NCBI RefSeq assembly: GCF_937997465.1
Contig: NZ_CALKTQ010000089.1
Span: 1 to 7,045 of the forward strand
Length of the DNA stretch: 7,045 nt
DNA from: an uncultured Campylobacter sp.
Lineage (GTDB): Bacteria; Campylobacterota; Campylobacteria; Campylobacterales; Campylobacteraceae
Direction of reading: 5' to 3'
Under the pieces are notes generated by a model. It was not told where the DNA came from. It ran no database searches and was given only the letters and a program-made list of their open reading frames with translations. Positions 5,929 through 7,045 of the stretch are shown piece after piece (position 1 is the stretch's first letter; every line of letters starts with the position of its first letter). The position numbers and the translations under genes were made by a program.

Positions 5929-7045
5929 TTGCTAAATCAAGCCAAGGAGCTATCGCGCTTTCGCTGATAGCAAGTCTAAATTTATACGCCGCAGAGGATA
6001 GCTCCACTAGACTAGACGCCACCGTCATAACTACGACTGGCTTTGAGAGCGCGCTAAAAGACGAGGTTAGAAACGTAACGGTAATAACCGCAAAAGAGAT
6101 AGAGGACAGGGGATACCGCGATATCAAAGAAGCGCTAGAAAAAGCTCCGGGCGTCAGCCTAAACGGCAACAACGTAGATATGCGCGGACAAGGCTCCAGA
6201 AGGAGCTCGTCGGCTAGATCGACCACGACCGTAAAGGTGATGGTGGACGGCGTCGCGCTAAACATGATAGACACTACGCCTACTAGGATCCCCGTAGATA
6301 TGATACCTATCGAGGACGTAGATAGGATAGAGATAGTCCCGGGAGGCGGCACCGTGCTATACGGTAGCGGCACGATGGGAGGCGTGATAAATATCATCAC
6401 CAAAAAGAGCAAAAAGAAATTTTACGCAGGCGTCTCTAGCAAGCTAGCCTCATACTCCTATAAAGACGTAGCCCTAAACGTCGGCGGCGGAGTAACTGAT
6501 GCGCTATCTTTAAAACTAAACGCGAAAAAATCGGACTCAAACGGTTATAGACGCGGAGATAAAACCAAAGAGGACTACGTCTCGGGCGGCCTAACCTATC
6601 AGATAACGGACGATCAGGCGCTATCTATAAACTCAAGCTATTTTAAAGACAAAAGCCGCACCACCGGCGCTCTAAGCAAAGCTCAGCTAGAGCAGGATAG
6701 AAGGCAAGCGGGATCAAGCAAAACCGACTTTCTAAACAAAAGAGTTAGCGTAAACGCCGACTACTCTATAAATTTAAACGACGCGCTGACGTTTAATCTA
6801 TCGCCTTATTATCAAAAGCTAACCATGGACTCGTATAGCGCCTACAAAGACGGCGGCAGCGGAGCGCTAGGGCTAACCGACAAGCAAGCCGGGGCTAAAT
6901 TTAAAGGCAAATACAGCTACGATAGCGGAGATTTTATATTCGGCTACGATTTTTTAAGACAAGAGGCCAAAAGATCTATACGCTCGAAATCCACCGGAAG
7001 ACGCGGCCCTATCACTGTAAGCGCCGACGTCACGACCAAATTTGA
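5925..7045 (+). CDS. TonB-dependent outer-membrane receptor 2, 5' part; continues beyond window
   Basis: 373 codons are open to the right edge with no stop. Signal peptide about 1-22/23 (ALSLIASLNLYA), TonB-box-like RLDATVITTTGF (29-40), then the plug: VRNVTVITAKEIEDRGYRDI (48-67), MRGQG (86-90) and VPGGGTVLYGSGTMGGVINI (138-157) with ITK, followed by early barrel strands up to DFIFGYDF. AAGGAG (5912-5917) lies 7 bases before the ATG. It is a clear paralogue of receptor 1 (shared GFESxLKDExRN, GYR, SYSY, SGGL, YYQK, FIFGYD) but has an intact frame, and carries a basic/serine stretch SRRSSSARSTTT (91-102) where receptor 1 has a shorter-charged MRGDGATPTM. It follows exbD in the same operon. 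Ligand unknown; iron, heme or siderophore uptake is likely. About half the protein lies outside the window. Confidence 0.92.
   Translation, partial: MIAKSSQGAIALSLIASLNLYAAEDSSTRLDATVITTTGFESALKDEVRNVTVITAKEIEDRGYRDIKEALEKAPGVSLNGNNVDMRGQGSRRSSSARSTTTVKVMVDGVALNMIDTTPTRIPVDMIPIEDVDRIEIVPGGGTVLYGSGTMGGVINIITKKSKKKFYAGVSSKLASYSYKDVALNVGGGVTDALSLKLNAKKSDSNGYRRGDKTKEDYVSGGLTYQITDDQALSINSSYFKDKSRTTGALSKAQLEQDRRQAGSSKTDFLNKRVSVNADYSINLNDALTFNLSPYYQKLTMDSYSAYKDGGSGALGLTDKQAGAKFKGKYSYDSGDFIFGYDFLRQEAKRSIRSKSTGRRGPITVSADVTTKF

Noticed and set aside
5906..6412. 168-codon minus-strand frame over the start of receptor 2
   Set aside because: It is the reverse strand of a clear TonB receptor plug domain; its Ile/Ser/Thr/Val-rich sequence arises from that codon usage.

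Overview
The window looks like chromosomal DNA from a Campylobacter-type Epsilonproteobacterium (Campylobacterota). The evidence is A+T-rich spacers full of AAATTT/AAATTTA words, AAGGAG-type ribosome binding sites, promoters recognisable mainly by their -10 box, and protein sequences of the Campylobacter/Helicobacter kind. The coding regions are clearly richer in G+C than C. jejuni, which fits the oral group (C. rectus, C. showae, C. curvus and relatives). That species-level placement is an inference.

Layout. At the left edge a YigZ/IMPACT-family (UPF0029) gene runs on the minus strand and leaves the window (1-295). A short divergent promoter region follows, and everything after it is on the plus strand. 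First comes a one-piece ABC exporter of the YojI/PvdE 'cyclic peptide exporter' type (386-1975). Next is an 89-residue protein that resembles the DUF2470 domain found at the N-terminus of HugZ-type heme oxygenases (2032-2301). After an A+T-rich spacer with a near-perfect 23-bp palindrome that looks like a Fur operator, there is a TonB-dependent outer-membrane receptor gene (2579-4669). It has two single-base frameshifts that cancel each other about 400 bp apart. A hairpin/T-run terminator closes that unit. A second promoter with a consensus TATAAT box drives exbB (4845-5474), exbD (5452-5874, overlapping exbB, GTG start) and a second TonB-dependent receptor (5925 to beyond the right edge), which is a paralogue of the first. 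A possible 16-codon leader peptide lies between exbD and the second receptor and overlaps the receptor start as ATGA.

How the parts fit. ExbB and ExbD form the inner-membrane proton-driven motor that powers TonB-dependent receptors; no tonB gene is visible here. The two receptors, the Fur-like operators and the HugZ-like small protein together suggest iron, heme or siderophore acquisition. The ABC exporter could export a peptide or siderophore-like molecule, but no biosynthetic gene is present, so the substrate is unknown. Nothing here is clearly a new class of system. The most notable points are the doubly frameshifted receptor beside an intact paralogue, the stand-alone HugZ-like domain next to a YojI/PvdE-type exporter, and the apparent translational coupling in front of receptor 2.
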